This document shows positions 1-14,407 of a stretch of 64,000 nt of DNA, piece after piece. The translations under genes and the position numbers were made by a program. The notes beneath the pieces were generated by a model that had not been told where the DNA came from, searched no databases, and was given only the letters and a program-made list of their open reading frames with translations. Position 1 is the first letter of the stretch; the number at the start of each line of letters is the position of its first letter. Origin of the DNA: Henricia sp. BOLD:AAB3569 (taxonomy: Eukaryota > Echinodermata > Asteroidea > Spinulosida > Echinasteridae); contig JBBELK010000015.1 in the NCBI GenBank assembly GCA_037783545.1, positions 992,001-1,056,000 of the forward strand, given 5' to 3'.

Positions 1-760
1 AATATTATTATTTGTTTGCCTAGTGCAATTTTTATGCATTCTGCAGTATTTGTTTTTTTACTAAACAATGCCATGAAATTGGGCCCAGGGACTAGCTAGC
101 CTATATCCATATCATTACAGAGGAGCCATGAAAGTGGCTTTAATTAACGTTTCTTGCAAACTAATTACTCATAGCTCCATTACATTGGAGGCTTCAAGGC
201 TACTCTTTAACGACTCCAACAGACTAGTCACCCATGAACATCTGCTGCGATTACTGTATAGACCGTATCGAATACCTGCCATCGTAGGGCAGTTTCTTTG
301 TTCCGTGAGGACATGCACGGTTGCACATTTTGTGCTTGCATTGTTGACCAATTTAAACAACAAAAGTTGCCCTACAAGATGGCAGCTATTCGATACGGTC
401 TATACCTTTTGAGTGACAGTAGTCCACAAGTCTGTTAGTTTGCAGTTCTTCATCTTAGTTCTGACAGTGTGCCTATTATAACTCAAGCATAACCCTGACA
501 CTCCTCAATCCTCCAAATACAATATGATTTTAATTCAGAATTAGACTGCTGGTGTAGTGGTGTTACATGTTGGATCCACAATACCAGAGGAATCCTTGCA
601 TTTTCAAGGATCTTTCATTTTGTCCATTCTAATTTTCAAATTTTCTATCGAATCTGCTGTGCAGTCACCAATGGTTTCAAAGTGTACTTAGTCATTTTAT
701 GGAAAAAAATAGTGTTGTCAACTTCTAAATCCCTACCCAGACTGGATCATTACATAAAAT
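1..760. other. non-coding DNA upstream of the solo LTR
   Basis: No gene is visible here. The stretch is A+T-rich and holds one MITE copy, listed separately at 261-400. Confidence 0.5.
261..400. mobile_element. MITE family A, copy 1 (about 140 bp, inverted termini)
   Basis: The ends read GACCGTATCGAATA and TATTCGATACGGTC, an inverted repeat, and the flanking dinucleotide is TA on both sides. Three further copies lie at 10394-10520, 17305-17440 and 46912-47055 and share the inner motif with GGACATGCA and TTCTTTGTTCC. There is no coding capacity. TA flanks and short termini suggest a non-autonomous Tc1/mariner-type element; this is inference. Confidence 0.75.
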
Positions 761-764
761 TAAG

Positions 765-1796
765 TGTAGGGGATCGGAAATTGCGACCTCCTTGAAATTC
801 ATGTAATTGTAATGCACCATTAGCATATTATTCATATTGGTCTTTATGCAAATTCATTTGCATATTTTTCCCGCGCAAGGAAAATGTGTCACTACCTTAA
901 TATGGTATCCATGAGCAAATAATTAAGTTAGTGCCTGGATTTAAGACAATAATTGTGTAAGCTAGACTCCCTGTATTGACAGTTTATGCTTATCTTCTTC
1001 ATTATGATGATATACATGTACTTGATATATTATTTGATAATTTGTGCCTTGTCTGGACGTACAATTTACGAGCGTATTTCACTGTGGCGCATTAATATAG
1101 TTGTTGTTAGGTCGCGCGCGCGTGGGTAAAAGTTAACTTTCTCGAGCTCCGAGCTTCGTTTTTGAGTCGTTCGTCTGTGAAACGGACGAACAATATTTCG
1201 TAACGTCCGAGTTCTAGCCAGCATTTGCGGCCATGTAATGGGTTAGACACCCGAGTCTTTCCCAGAAAACCCCCAGTGAGTATTTTGTTACCATATATTC
1301 ATACTCACTTTGGATGTAAAGCTGTATTTATGACCGTAAATCCACGATATTTTGTGAGTGTTGTGCGTGTCTTGTCGCTGTGTACATGAAACATACCATC
1401 TTTCATGCGCGTGTGTGTGTATAACCATGTTGCTTTTCTTGTTTTGTACTTCCAGGCAATGGGGGTTTTTCCCACCGGGTTTTTCGGGCGGGTTTATCGG
1501 CAACTGTACACTGACAGTGAGGTTTCTGTCGCTGTGGTTTTCCTTCATGTATAAAGTGTAAATAACGATGTTCTCAAGCCTGCAATAAAACTAGTTTGGA
1601 ACTTTTAATCTTGTGCCTCTTTTTGCTGTTCCTCCGTCTCCGGACTTTGTGTGTCTCGTTCGCGTCCCTGGTTTTAGTCTGCTAGTTGTTTGCTCGACGC
1701 TCCGCGGTCCGCGTTTGTCCCCAGCCGGACTTCGATGCTCGTCCTCTTGTCGTGAGAGGGCCGGACTCACCTTCCCCGTCCCCCCATATCATTACA
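765..1796 (+). mobile_element. probable solo LTR (about 1.03 kb)
   Basis: The segment begins TGTAGGGGATCGG, ends ATATCATTACA, and is flanked by a 4-base direct repeat TAAG (761-764 and 1797-1800). This is the TG...CA plus target-duplication signature of an LTR. A TATAAAG at about 1549 and AATAAA at about 1585 fit LTR transcription signals. No gag or pol sequence follows on either side, so it is most simply a solo LTR left by recombination. Family is not recognised. The strand follows the TATA/AATAAA order. Confidence 0.55.
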
Positions 1797-2556
1797 TAAG
1801 TATCTAAATTTACCCCATAATACACACGTAGTGGTCAGTATGTACTTGAAAACACCCACGTCTGTTAATGAGGTATACCCATTTCCATGGTTACCAGCAC
1901 CTATACTGTGGCAACAGTTTGCATTCCATAATTCACAGACAGACAATTATAGCACATCGTTGAGTACGCAGTACAAATCGATAGCTACAATGTATGACTC
2001 ATTTTACTGGGACATTTAAATCTACTAGTATAAAAGTAAGTATCCTACAATTTTCTATATATTGGTATGCAGTGTAACATCTACTTGACATGCCCCTAAT
2101 TAATTTAACATTTTGTTTCAAATTTGATGCAAGTAGTAAAAAAAAAATATACATGTATTTTGGATAAGTTCTCCTGTGTCTTTTGGTAGCAAATTAATTA
2201 AATTATTAACCTTATGCTGTTAAATACGCGAGTAAATTAAATTCTCCCCACATTCATCCCGAGTGTATAGATGCAGTTTGACAGATTGAAAGGACACAAG
2301 TCATGCATCATTAGGAAGTAATTGGTCAAATTGACAATTTGTTGCTTTTTCAGTGTGCTACTTTGTTTTAGAGAATAAGTGCAGTCTACAGTACATTACC
2401 AAGGTGTATTTGGAGACATGGATATTGAAACAAATTAAATTGAAATTGTTTTGAAGTATCGTTTTATTGTTCACATTTGCACAGATGTGAGCATTCACTG
2501 ACTGATGGAGTTACGATACTGGTACTCATGCCTAGCCCGAGATTGACTGAGTGACA

Positions 2557-5500
2557 ATGTGGCAGATGAATGGAAGCTACGTTGATGGAGAATCAGGGTA
2601 AGAAGGACTTTCACTGCATTAAGTTTTATAGTTTGACTTTTTATTTTTAGTGTACCATAGTGGTCTAACACGGACACACTTGTGGGGTACCAAACACAAT
2701 GGAACAATGGTACCCCATAAAGAAATTCAAAAGGAACAGTGGTACCCCACAGAGGAATTCTAAAGAAAAGGGAAAATAGGACAACAATGCATGTACCCCA
2801 TAAACCCCTGTGTACACAGATGGGTGTGTTCACACTCCTTGTAATATTACAATTTTGTTCTTTTGAAAATGCAAAAAGTTTCTCCACTTTTTGACTTTAA
2901 AAAACCAGTCAATCTGGGAATGGGAATTTTTAGAACACAGCAGCTTTATGCAGTCATGCATAATGAAGCCTTTATGTGAATATTTCGATGTTAATTACCA
3001 ACAAATTTGATTAAACTAAAAATTTGCATTTCTTTTGTTGCTCTGTATAGTTTAAGGATTTTTGACAATCATCAAAGCTGGATGGGTAAACATTTTTTTT
3101 ACCATTTCTCTTCTGAATTTTATATGAAAAGGGAATCTCCCTTGTGTTTTTGTAAAAAAGGTCAATTTAAATTTTTCCACCCCTACGAACGTATTTGACC
3201 CAAGAATTCTGACTGATTTTGCTTGATCATGTCACATATACATACAGTACATGAAAACATGTAAAAAGTACAAACACATAGCAACAAGCCAGTATTACTT
3301 GCCCTTGGCATGGACGTGGTAACTTGGCAACAGTTGCTGTTAGTTTGGTTCAATATCACCTGTTAGGCTCAATAAAGCCATTTAAAATTTATTAGAATAT
3401 AGGACCAAGGTCACTGTCGTGGGGGAGCGTAAATTAATTAATGTAACATTGTGCTACATGAACCTGGAATACTTGCAAATGCAACAAATTTTCTCAAATA
3501 CATAAGTACCATAATTTGGCACTGTACAGATAAAAATAAAATGTTACAATTTTGATGTTTACCACATAATTTCTCAAATGTAATTTGTTAATTGTGGTCG
3601 TTTGTGGTTTTGTGTTGCAGTATTTAATTGGCATTTTGTTATATGCACATGTATGTTACTGTTAGCAGGAACGAAATAATAAAAACAAGGAATTTTGGGA
3701 CGTGAAATTATCCTTGTTATAATCAAAATGCTGTATGAACAGGCTCCTCTCAGAGCGAAACCTCTCCAAAAGAGAAAGCTTCGACAAATTGTTTGATTCC
3801 AGTGTTCAATTAAAATCAAACATTGTAATCTGACGAGTTTTATCCCAACACACAAACAATATCCAAAAAATCTGAGATAATGGCGTCAGTACATTCTCGA
3901 TTGGTTGTCCTATACATTTGTCAAATAGATTATTGGCAAACTGTTATATCCCACAAAAAAACTGTTTTACTTAGTGGAATTTGCCATTGATTGAAGTCCT
4001 TAGTAATTATTTACAAAATGGCAGTTCTCAAAATGTCAAAAATTGATGTTATATAGCGTTTTGTGATGAAACTCTTCATTTCATCTGTGGCTAACCTCTT
4101 GAGGGGGATTTTGTAATTCTTAGGCCATTCAAGAAATTTGGACCAGCACCTCTTCCAGCTATCGTAGGCAACCAGACTGGCAACCAGACTCCCCAGCCCA
4201 ATGAGTACAATCAGATTGTCCCTATTAGCGGACGACGCTCTAACATTACCATGCCAGCCTTCGGTGGCGATTACACTGAAAATAGACTACGACAGGCAGA
4301 GGAGAGACTCAACATGTCTGAACAGTCATGCAGGGCACTGCTGGAAGAAGTAGTCCGATTGCGAGGTACTGTTAACGTTTTGTTTGACTTGTTACAGGCA
4401 GAACTTGCAGAATGTATATTGAAAGGTTTCATTTTCAAAAATGTTATGAAAATGTTTAATACGTACTGGTTTTCTTGTTTTATTAATCTGGTCCCTAAAT
4501 ATTAGGGCACTTTTTGAGTTAACAGATCTGTTAACAGAGCATTACATCTCGTTAACACCATATAAGGAGATCTGTTAATATGATGTTAACCTCAACATTA
4601 GTTAGGGTTTCCAGATTAACACTGAGTTAATTGTCAGCCAACAAGGACCAACATTTGTCTGACGATGTCGGCCGACTGAAAGTTGGATGGTGTGGACGCC
4701 ACTCCAGACAACTTCCAACATCCAACAAATTGGCTTATATGTAGCTATCGCCTAACTTTGTTGGAGCTTGTTGGATGAAACAGACCAATAGCAGAAAAGC
4801 ACACCTGTCACGTGAAGGCAGCAGCCAACCGCAGTCGAGATATTTTGGATCATGTGGATGAGCACATCCAAGCAACGCCAACGAGTTCTATCTTCATGTT
4901 GTTCCTTGTTGGCTCGTTAAGACGAGCCTTTAGATTCACAAGTCAAGTAACACAAAATTATGACTATCCACTGTCTTTTTGACCGGAATGCCAACAGGAG
5001 AGTTAAAGCAGTCACAACATCACTCAGACGAAGGACTACAGAAAGAGCGGCAAGCACGCCAACAGCTTACCGACAGCATCCGATCAAGCAACGACCTGAT
5101 TGGCCAGTTAGGAGCAAGACTAAAACGAGCCGAGGAGCGCGTTTCCGATGAGAGGACTGCAGTGGGGGCTTTGGTCAACCATACCAAGCAGGTTGAGCAA
5201 GCTGTGCTGGGGAGCACGCAGGAACTTGCTGCAAAGAGAGACCAGCAACTCAACAAGTAAGTGCAAGTTCCATTTCAAACCGAACAGAGTCTAGTCAACG
5301 ATGGTTTGTCATGTCTGGTTGACCATTTGGAACCAGGGCATGGTCGCGCTGGTCACTGGTACCCATCAGGTATTGAGTTGTGCAGTATTTTGCAAGGAAC
5401 CAGTTGACAAACCAAAGGCGTTCGTACTTGCACGTAAGTGCGCATGTGTGTTGCCAGGATTATGTTCGACCAGTCATTAACTCTAGGTGCACACAGACCA

Positions 5501-8480
5501 CCTTATACTTGAAACAAACCAAGACCAAAGTTAGTTTTCGGGTGGTCTTCGTAACCTTTAGACCGACGGTTGGGTGATCTGGCCAGTCCTGACACCAACA
5601 CCAGTTTGGTCTCGAATGGTCCGACAAATATCAATTAGGTTTGGTTTTGCCTTACCCGACGTAACTTGATTAGCACTCTATACTCGGTGCTTCCCCCGGG
5701 ACGCTATGAAACAAACTTCATAACGTGCTCGGGTGGGACTCGAATCCACGACCTCCTGCATTAGACAGAGTTTTAAAAATGTAAATTTATTGCACAATAT
5801 GCAAGTTATGTGGGGGAAAAACTCCAATTATATTTTTCATTCATCCTTTTAATAAATGCGGGATAAAGGAGTTACTAAAAATGGCTTTTGACTTCACGGG
5901 GAAGCCTCGGCTATAACCAAATAACATTGCCAGATCAAAGTAGAAGTTTCTAACTTGGGCTTAGTACCATATTTGTGATAATGTTTCAATCTTTGATTTA
6001 TCAAGAATCGGCGAGCTTCGCAATGACCTGGATGAGGCCAATCGTCTCAGGGAACAGTTGGAGAGAGCAACTACGACCCTTGTGGATGAGGTCAGAGCGA
6101 TCAAGGCTCGAGTTGAGACTCATTACATGGAATCAGACGGCACAGTGCATGATGTTAAGGAGAGAACCAAACGATTGGAGGACGACAACAGGATTCTGGT
6201 GAGAAACATTGATTTCTTCAAATAAAGAAATTTATTTTCTTTTGTTCTGTGCATAAATAACTTGCACATGTAAAATTAAAAATAAATGATGTGACTGTGT
6301 CTGAAAATGGTTTGAGAAAGAATCCTTTGAACTGGGTCAGGTTGCAATACAATTTTACAAATTCATAAAGTTCAACATCTTTAAGATAATCTAACCATTA
6401 TAAAAAAGGGTTATTTCTCAACTATTTTTGATGTGTGTGAATAGAATGAAGAACATTTTTAATTGATTTTTAGAATTTGCACAATATTTCAATTTGGGAA
6501 AGTAAATTCTTTTCACAACTTTTTCTTTCATGGGAATTTCTTTTTATGAGGAAAACTGTAATGATGCAGATTTTGGTGCCACTCATTTGAAAGAGACTGG
6601 CATGAGATTTTTGAGACATTTGTCTGTAATCTGAGAGAAAGACATTCATATCAAAAAATTCATTTTCCAGACTTTTTTTCAATTGACGATCTCATCCCCT
6701 AGTGTAAGCATTTACATGTAAAGTGTCCGCTATTTACGCACTTTGCACGTCCTCTCAGATTGCAAGGTATCGTCTTCAATGTAATGATCAGGAAATCAAT
6801 GCAGACAAGAACTACACCCAACTCAGGTTACAAATGAGTTCCAGGTATAATATTTGTGCTCATTCCATCCAGCCTTTGATTCTTAACATTTTTCCATTAA
6901 CCTAAATCACCGTTTGATCACACCATTAACATTTTCATGTAGAGTGCCAGGTTTCCTTAACCACTTGACCAGAGAACGTGTCAACACGTTCTGGCAATGT
7001 ATAGTCACAGGGGCGGTTGACTCAGATTGTTGCAAAGGATGATCATTTCGTGAGAAGATTCATACAACTTAATGTAGAAATGACTCAAGAGTCACGATTT
7101 GTGGTGCTTGACCTGGTCTAAACTTTTGGCCAATCACATTTTCCTTTTTAAAAAATTGTGGTTTTTTTGCCAAAAATAATTCTGGCGCCAACTGGTTAAA
7201 TAACACTTCATTATTTACAGACTTTCATTGCAAAATACGATAAACACAAATCTATTTTAGCCTAATTGTTTTTTCAGTGGTGCTGAAACATGCACTTTGT
7301 TTACGACAGCAGAAATTGAATTGTGTTCCCAGACGACTTCCTGGCTTATTGTAATTTTGAAATGGCTCATTACTCGCAAAGCGATGTCAGTCAGTGACTA
7401 ACGAGGCAATATGTACATAAAATATACATGTTGCCTTTCAGCTACTTACAAGACCAAAGTCATCATCCCAAATGATTCTCATTTGTTGATGCATTTTAAA
7501 ACAGCAGCGGACAAACGGTACAAACAGTAATTGGATGTTTGCTGTATCCATCAGTCATTACGGTCTTTCTATAAATTAGGGGGTCCAGTGTTGGTGTCCC
7601 CCGTTACATTTTACATCTTGTTTTTGTAAATTCAGGACACATTATTTAAATACTTTCTATCTGAAAGAGTGAGTACATAAAGTACAATTCATACAAAATG
7701 GTTTAAAAGCCATTTTAATGATTTTTGTACGAAAAATAACACATATGAGGTGTAACGGGGGACACCAAATGTCACACTTTTGGACCCCTAATTTATAGAA
7801 AGACCCATTAGTGAGGTTTCGGTGTGCACGGTTACTGATTACGACTACGATTAGCCAAACCTCAAAATCGTTACCTTTCGCTGTCCGTTTTTCACTAAGG
7901 TGTAGAGGCGTTGCTATCAGTGTAAACAACAAAACAACACTCGGGATATTTTTGTAAACGCCACAAGTACGCACAAATCGATGACGATGTCGTCGTTTTG
8001 CCTAACCGTATGCGACCGAAACCTCCCTTATATCTTTTAAAATGTATATTTTCTGCCATGAAAGTGCATTTTACCCCCAGCTTACAGGGCTCAAGTTTTA
8101 GGTAAAAATCTTCCTTAAAATTATGGGGTACCGTGGCCGAGCGGTTTAGGTCATTGACTCGCAATCATAGGTGAAAACTTGGGGTTGCAGGTTCGAACCT
8201 CCCCACGGCTACGGTACCTGTGCCCTTGGGCAAGGCACTCAACCACACTTGCTCCATCCTTCGGAAGGGATGTAAAGCCGTTGGTCCAGTGTGTTAGGTA
8301 ATGGAAACGCACTATAAAGATCCCAGAGCATTCTTTCGTAAAGAGCAAGGGGGATCATCCCCGGTGTCTCTGGCCATTTCTAGTTCTAAGTAGAATTCTT
8401 CATGGGTTTCCTCACGCTTGCGAGTGACAGTGCAATGAGCACTATTGAGGAATCCTTGGTATGAATACCAGAAAGAGATA

Positions 8481-8511
<31 letters not shown>

Positions 8512-11500
8512 AAAAAAATGCTGCTACATTGCCGGATATAATAATCCTTGAAGGGAATCTGGGGCAAATGTTTTTTTCTCCCTTTAACTCATTGTGTTGT
8601 TGCTTTGTTTAAAATCATAACATTACATACCACACTCATAAAGTGTCATATAACATGCTTTCAACATGCACTAACATTCATTAATAACTGTTTTTGAAAG
8701 ATTAAAGGAGCGTGTCCAGATTTTTTTTACCCAGCCATTTTTCCCGTGGATGTTGAGATTTTGATACCATGTCATCTGTCATATTTTTCTCATTACCATT
8801 CTAAATTTCGGACTCTCAATCCGTATATTTTCAAAGATATCGTCATAAAAACACTGATGTTTTGTAAACTAATTTATCTGGTTCCATAGAGCAGTGCAGT
8901 AATTACACCAACCTTTTTGCTTGCACATTCAAATTGGAAATTTCCTATGTTTATAGAAGGTATTTTGGGAAGGTATTTTAGATGATTGTTACATGTAGGT
9001 TAAAACGAAGTCAGTTTTTCCTGAACACGCTCCTTTAAAGATGCATGGTGGTGGTGGTGTAACATTAGATTTCACTGAATTGTGGATTGCATTACTAAAA
9101 TATTTCATTACAGCCCACAGGTGTTTCAAACTGTAACTGTCATATCTGGGAAAAATCACGGACGAATTACCAGCCTTTATTTCAGATTACCTAAAAGTGT
9201 CACAGAACTCAGAACCAGGTTATTTCCAATTTGAATGTATACTGCTCACACAAAATTACTGTAGAAAACACAAAAAATTCAAGGCCCAAAAATGTGAAAA
9301 TTTTGGGGAAATTTCATTTCAGTGTGTACGTATACATGCAGTGTACATTTGCCAGGTACCTAAATGCCTTTACAGGCGGAAGAAGAAAACTGAACAGCAT
9401 TCCCTGATCAAGAGCCGTGAACTCAAGCATTTATCATCCCTTGGTTACTCTCTGATTATCATCCCTTGGTTACTCTCATTACCCATGACCTTCATTTTCA
9501 ATCTTTAATGCTGCTTTTAAGATGAATCAGAAACGCAAAATGCACGAGGGTCATCAAACAGTGGAACAGGCTACGTCCTTACTGAGGGCGCAGTTAGATG
9601 CGAGGTAAATTATGCCGCTATATTGGCCCCACAGTGTCTTGCTTGTCCTATGGTATCGATTGCAATTTAATTGTTTCATGTATCTACTTTCCTACAAATT
9701 ACATCGGGTTCGTCTCTCTATTACTACAGTATCTGTCTGAACTTGCATCAGAAACATTGCAGACCCTATGCTGAATGATATTTTAAATATTTCTGTTCAA
9801 AATAATGTTTTGTTGTCATCATAGACTATGAAATGGTAATTGGGTCTAAACATTCGATTATAAGCGATTACTCTAGTGAGAACGGGGTCTATTTCTGTAT
9901 GTATAAAATGTAAAATTTATTTGCCTCGTGTGGTTCTTTCTGTGTGGCTTATTAATATTGTGCACTGTTGCAAATTACTGACTTTCAACTGCACAGCTTA
10001 TTACATGTAGTTCTTATGTGAAGCCAATTATATACCACTATGTGCACCATGATAGGCCTATTATTTATGACAGCCGACTTCATAGATTGCACTATCTCAT
10101 GACTTGCGTATAAAATTTCATGTGTCTTATAATTGAGTGCAATCAATTTGTGCATGGTATAAACGAAACCCTCTCCTAGAAGCCGTTACATTATTCAAAC
10201 TTAAAAAGGTTCCAGTCCACTGGTTCTGAAGGCTGTTAGCAAATTGTTAGTTAATTCAAGACTCCTTAATTAAACATGCGGAAAAAAAGAGAATTTTTTG
10301 GGCTGAATTGTGTGCTTTTTTATAAAGTCATAATTTAGGGCACAGAGTAATCTATTAAACTTGACCAAAGTTGGAGTCAGGTATTTAGCAAATTAGCCGC
10401 CATTTCGGGGGCACCTTTTGTTACCGTTAAACAATGGAAGCTCAACTATGTGCAACCATGCATGTCCTCAAGGAACAAAGAAACTGCCCCACGAAATGGC
10501 GGCTATTCGATACAGTCTATTTCACTTAGACCAAACATTTTTACTATAAAACCACAGCAAGAATTAAAAAAAATTACTATTAATGGTTAAAATTAAAAAG
10601 AAAAAAGAAGATAACACTGGACCATTGGTTTACGAGCACATTTGAATGACTGGCCTCGATCTAGTGGTATTGTTTAATCCTTTTTGGTTGTGATAAAATT
10701 GGCACTTCTCAATTACTAACGGGTGCATCCACCTGAGTGTTCCACCAATGTTCATGCTGTCATTTGTTGTTGCATGTTTTCTCTCATTATTGTTTGTTGC
10801 ATGCATTTTACATTTTCTTGTTTCATATTAACTACATTTTCCTTTTCATATTCACATCGTCTTTTTCTAAATTTCATTTGCCTTTTTTTCTTGTTAAATT
10901 GGCATTTGACAAAATGTATTACAGCCCGTCACGTCAGCAAAGAATCTTTTAAAATAATAATGATTATCCCTTGAATACAACATCTGGTATGGTGCCTGAT
11001 CACCATTGAAATGAAACAACCAAGCTTGGGATGAGAGAAAAATCGTAAGGGCTATATCGGGATTCGAACCCGAGACCTCCGACTCACTAAGCAGATGCTC
11101 TACCAGCTATAAGGCACAGTTGGTATACTCCCTCATTACTTGAATGTGACTCACGAATACCAGGCATGAAATAATAAGTACCATGGCTGTGCAGTTAGGG
11201 TCACTGCCTTGCCAATTTCATTTGAGAGAAAAAAAGTCATTGACAACTGTGCACAACTGGACTGGGAAAAAATACCTAAATTTTCTACCAAATAAAAATT
11301 TGAAATTGGTTTTCACCTGCAACCATAAATCATCCTTAAACCAAGGCTCTATTACCAGCTCCTGTTATTACAATGGGTATATAATGGTGAAGAATTATTG
11401 TGATATTTCATGGTATTTGACAACACCACTAATATGACCTTAATTTACACTGGCCCCAATTACTCTGATATCAAGTGACCTATTAGGTGCATTTTGAAAA

Positions 11501-14374
11501 GTTTATAATTTGTGTTTTAGACTTGGTGAAGTGAGAGATGTCTTGATGGAGTTAAGAAATCGAGTTGGTGCTGAGGAAACGGAAAGAAGACAGCAGGAGC
11601 AGAACGTTTTCTTGAAGTGAGTCTAAGATTACTGTACAAGTGGAAGTTTTCGCAAGGTTTTTATTTCGCGAATAAAAACCGCAAAAATATAAAGATGTAA
11701 AAAACTACACTGTACACAACCACAAAATTAATATTTAACAATTTATAATTCCTATTTTAGGTTAAACGACATGCAGTCGCAGATTAACGAGCAATCGCGC
11801 AAACGTGACGAAACCATGCACAGCATCGACGTATTGCAAAGGGAGCGTGAACACGCCGTGGACAGCGAACGACTCAAGATGCAAGGCAAGATTGCCGAGA
11901 TAGCCGAGGAAGTTAGCCGTAAGATTCTCTCCAAGGAGATCAAGCTTAGAGAGGAATCGCAGCAAAAATTTGGCAATATTGAAAAGGTAATGAGAAATCC
12001 ACATTGAAAAAGTGACAGTAATAAGAAAATTCATGTTTCTTGAAGTACGGTAGTGTATGTTTTTCGTTGTGCGAAATAATAAAATTGGCTATTCCAGAGA
12101 TTTTGAGGACCTAATGTTTCACGTATTCAAGTTATTTGATTTCAAATATGTTCTTCAAGCATCTTTGATGGAAGCTTAGTGTAACTCCTGAAAAACTGAT
12201 CGTAGTGTCATTCTCAATAAGCGTGGCAAGTCATTAAAAACCCTTAGTTTCAGGCGTATTCAATAAATGGGTAAAGAATGGTTACAACCTCTTACCTGGT
12301 TCTCTGTAGAGTGCTTCTTTGAAGTGTTCAACATAACTTGAAGACTGCTTGTAGATGTACGTGTCAATCTGTGTTGTCGAAGTGCATGTTGATTTTAGCA
12401 GTCTTGGCATACCTGTAGGAGTGATGACAATATCAATAATTTTAAGAGACATTTATAAAGTGCCTTTACTAAATAAAACTGTACATATGTAATAATGTGG
12501 ATATTTTATTTAAGTATACACCAATCCGGTAATAAGGTCTTCTTCCCTGTACATCCGCCATAGCTGGGGGCTTCCACTGAATGAACTGTATGTTTTTGTT
12601 GTTGCTGAAGCTGCATTTGTTTACTTCGAACAAGTTGCGCGTCTTTGTATGTGTGTGCGCGCGCGAAGGCGGGCCCGTCGCGTATACGCGAAGGAGGCTC
12701 GTTCGTGCATGTAATGGATGAGCGCTTTTCGTTCTAACAGCAACACATAACGCACAGCCCATGCACTGGACGCCCCCCAGCTATGGCGGATATGCAGGGA
12801 GGAGATCTTAGTTACCGGATTGGTGTATATCATGGCACGTCACATTATTGATCAAATTCATTGGACTCTTAAAGGCCCAGTGTATCATTTGCAATGACCC
12901 CAAAAAGTAATCAACGAATTTACAGGGGAAAAGTTCTGAAAGTAAAAATTTAATTATTAGCAACTACCCAATGAAAGGTTTCCGCTCAAAATGATATAAT
13001 TTTACCAGAAAATAATCCGTAAAGATGAAATTATTTAGATCGTTTGGAAACGATTTACTTATTTTTGGTTCACATCTACGCAGGTCCAAAATGCATGGGC
13101 GCTGTGTACTGCGTGTACGTGTTCCAACGCGATGCATTTTTATGGATCGCGCGCACACGCAGTATTTGATGTGCGCCACAGAGTGCAAGGACGCAAGCCA
13201 CATAGTACCCGATTAACTGAGAACGCGTATTTGAAACACCCCGCCAAGACCAGGAAAGTGCATATGGATTTTCATGTTTTTTTTAAACGTCGTACTTTTG
13301 ACAAAGCTGAAATTTCTTCGGATGAGTTTGTTGATTTCTTTCTTTTGATTTATAATGGTTTTATTCGCAGAATCGCTCAAAAACAGATCTACAGGGCCTT
13401 TAATAGCATTTCGAATTTAACCTCAGTTTCTGAGGAATATACAGCCCCAGCTACCTGATAGGCACTCATGAGCTTATTAAACACACAATACCTTCACTAC
13501 CCATTTGCCCCTGGGTGGAGAGAGGCAATTCATGGCAAAGTGCCTTGCCCAAGGGCGCACACGCTACAAACATGGCCTGGATTCAAACCCACTAACCTAT
13601 CCGTAATGGCTTATTTTTGTTGCACGCAGTATCTACATGCTGAGCAATCGGCTCGCATTGCTCACGAGCAGGCCATGAGAGAAGAGAATGAGAAGCGATG
13701 GACGGCTCTACACAAACTCACTGAGGATGAAGTCTTGCATGTCAGGGCGGGCCAAACGGTAAACAGAGACAGGGGGGGGGGGTTTCGGTCGCATACGGTT
13801 AGGGAAAACGACGACTATTAGTGAATTTTACGTCATCGGTTTGTGCGTACTTGTGGCGTTTACACAAATATCCCAAGTGTAGTTTTGTTGTTTACACTGA
13901 TAGAAACGCCTCTACACCTTAGTGAAAAACGGACAGCGAAAGATAACGATTTTGAGGTTTGGCTAATCGTAGTTGGAATCACTAACCGTGTACACCGAAA
14001 CCTCACTAATGATTCATATGGATTTCCTTTCAAGCATAGGATTTTTCAGACTTTGAATCTAAGAAAACAACATTAGTATCAACATTAGTATCAACAGATA
14101 TAAATTTTGTCAATTTTCAAACTTTTTTCAGCTCCTTAGGGAGTATACAGCTCTGCCTATGAGGCACTCAGTGGCTACTTAGACACTTAATCACTACCCT
14201 CCCGGGCACCCATTTATCTCAGGTTGGGGAGATTAGCAATGCATGGCAAAGTGCCTTGCTCAAGGGGACCTTTTGAACTAACCAAAGGTTTAAGTAAAAA
14301 AAAACCAAACTACAATCCACAACACCACTCTTTGTCTCGCTTCCGGGAGGATTGAGAGGGTTCTGGAAAGTGTT

Positions 14375-14407
<33 letters not shown>

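Noticed and set aside
6759..6844. Possible extra CCDC154 exon (IARYRLQCNDQEINADK...)
   Set aside because: It has splice-like ends and coil-like residues but leaves phase 2, while the next firm exon at 9522 needs phase 0. Exon 4 joins 9522 directly in frame without it.
9376..9445. Exon-like stretch RKKKTEQHSLIKSRELK
   Set aside because: Good acceptor, but no donor gives the phase required by the exon at 9522, and the frame runs into low-quality sequence.
11060..11125. Minus-strand tRNA gene
   Set aside because: B-box sequence is present, but the anticodon stem does not pair and the flanks match another SINE copy.
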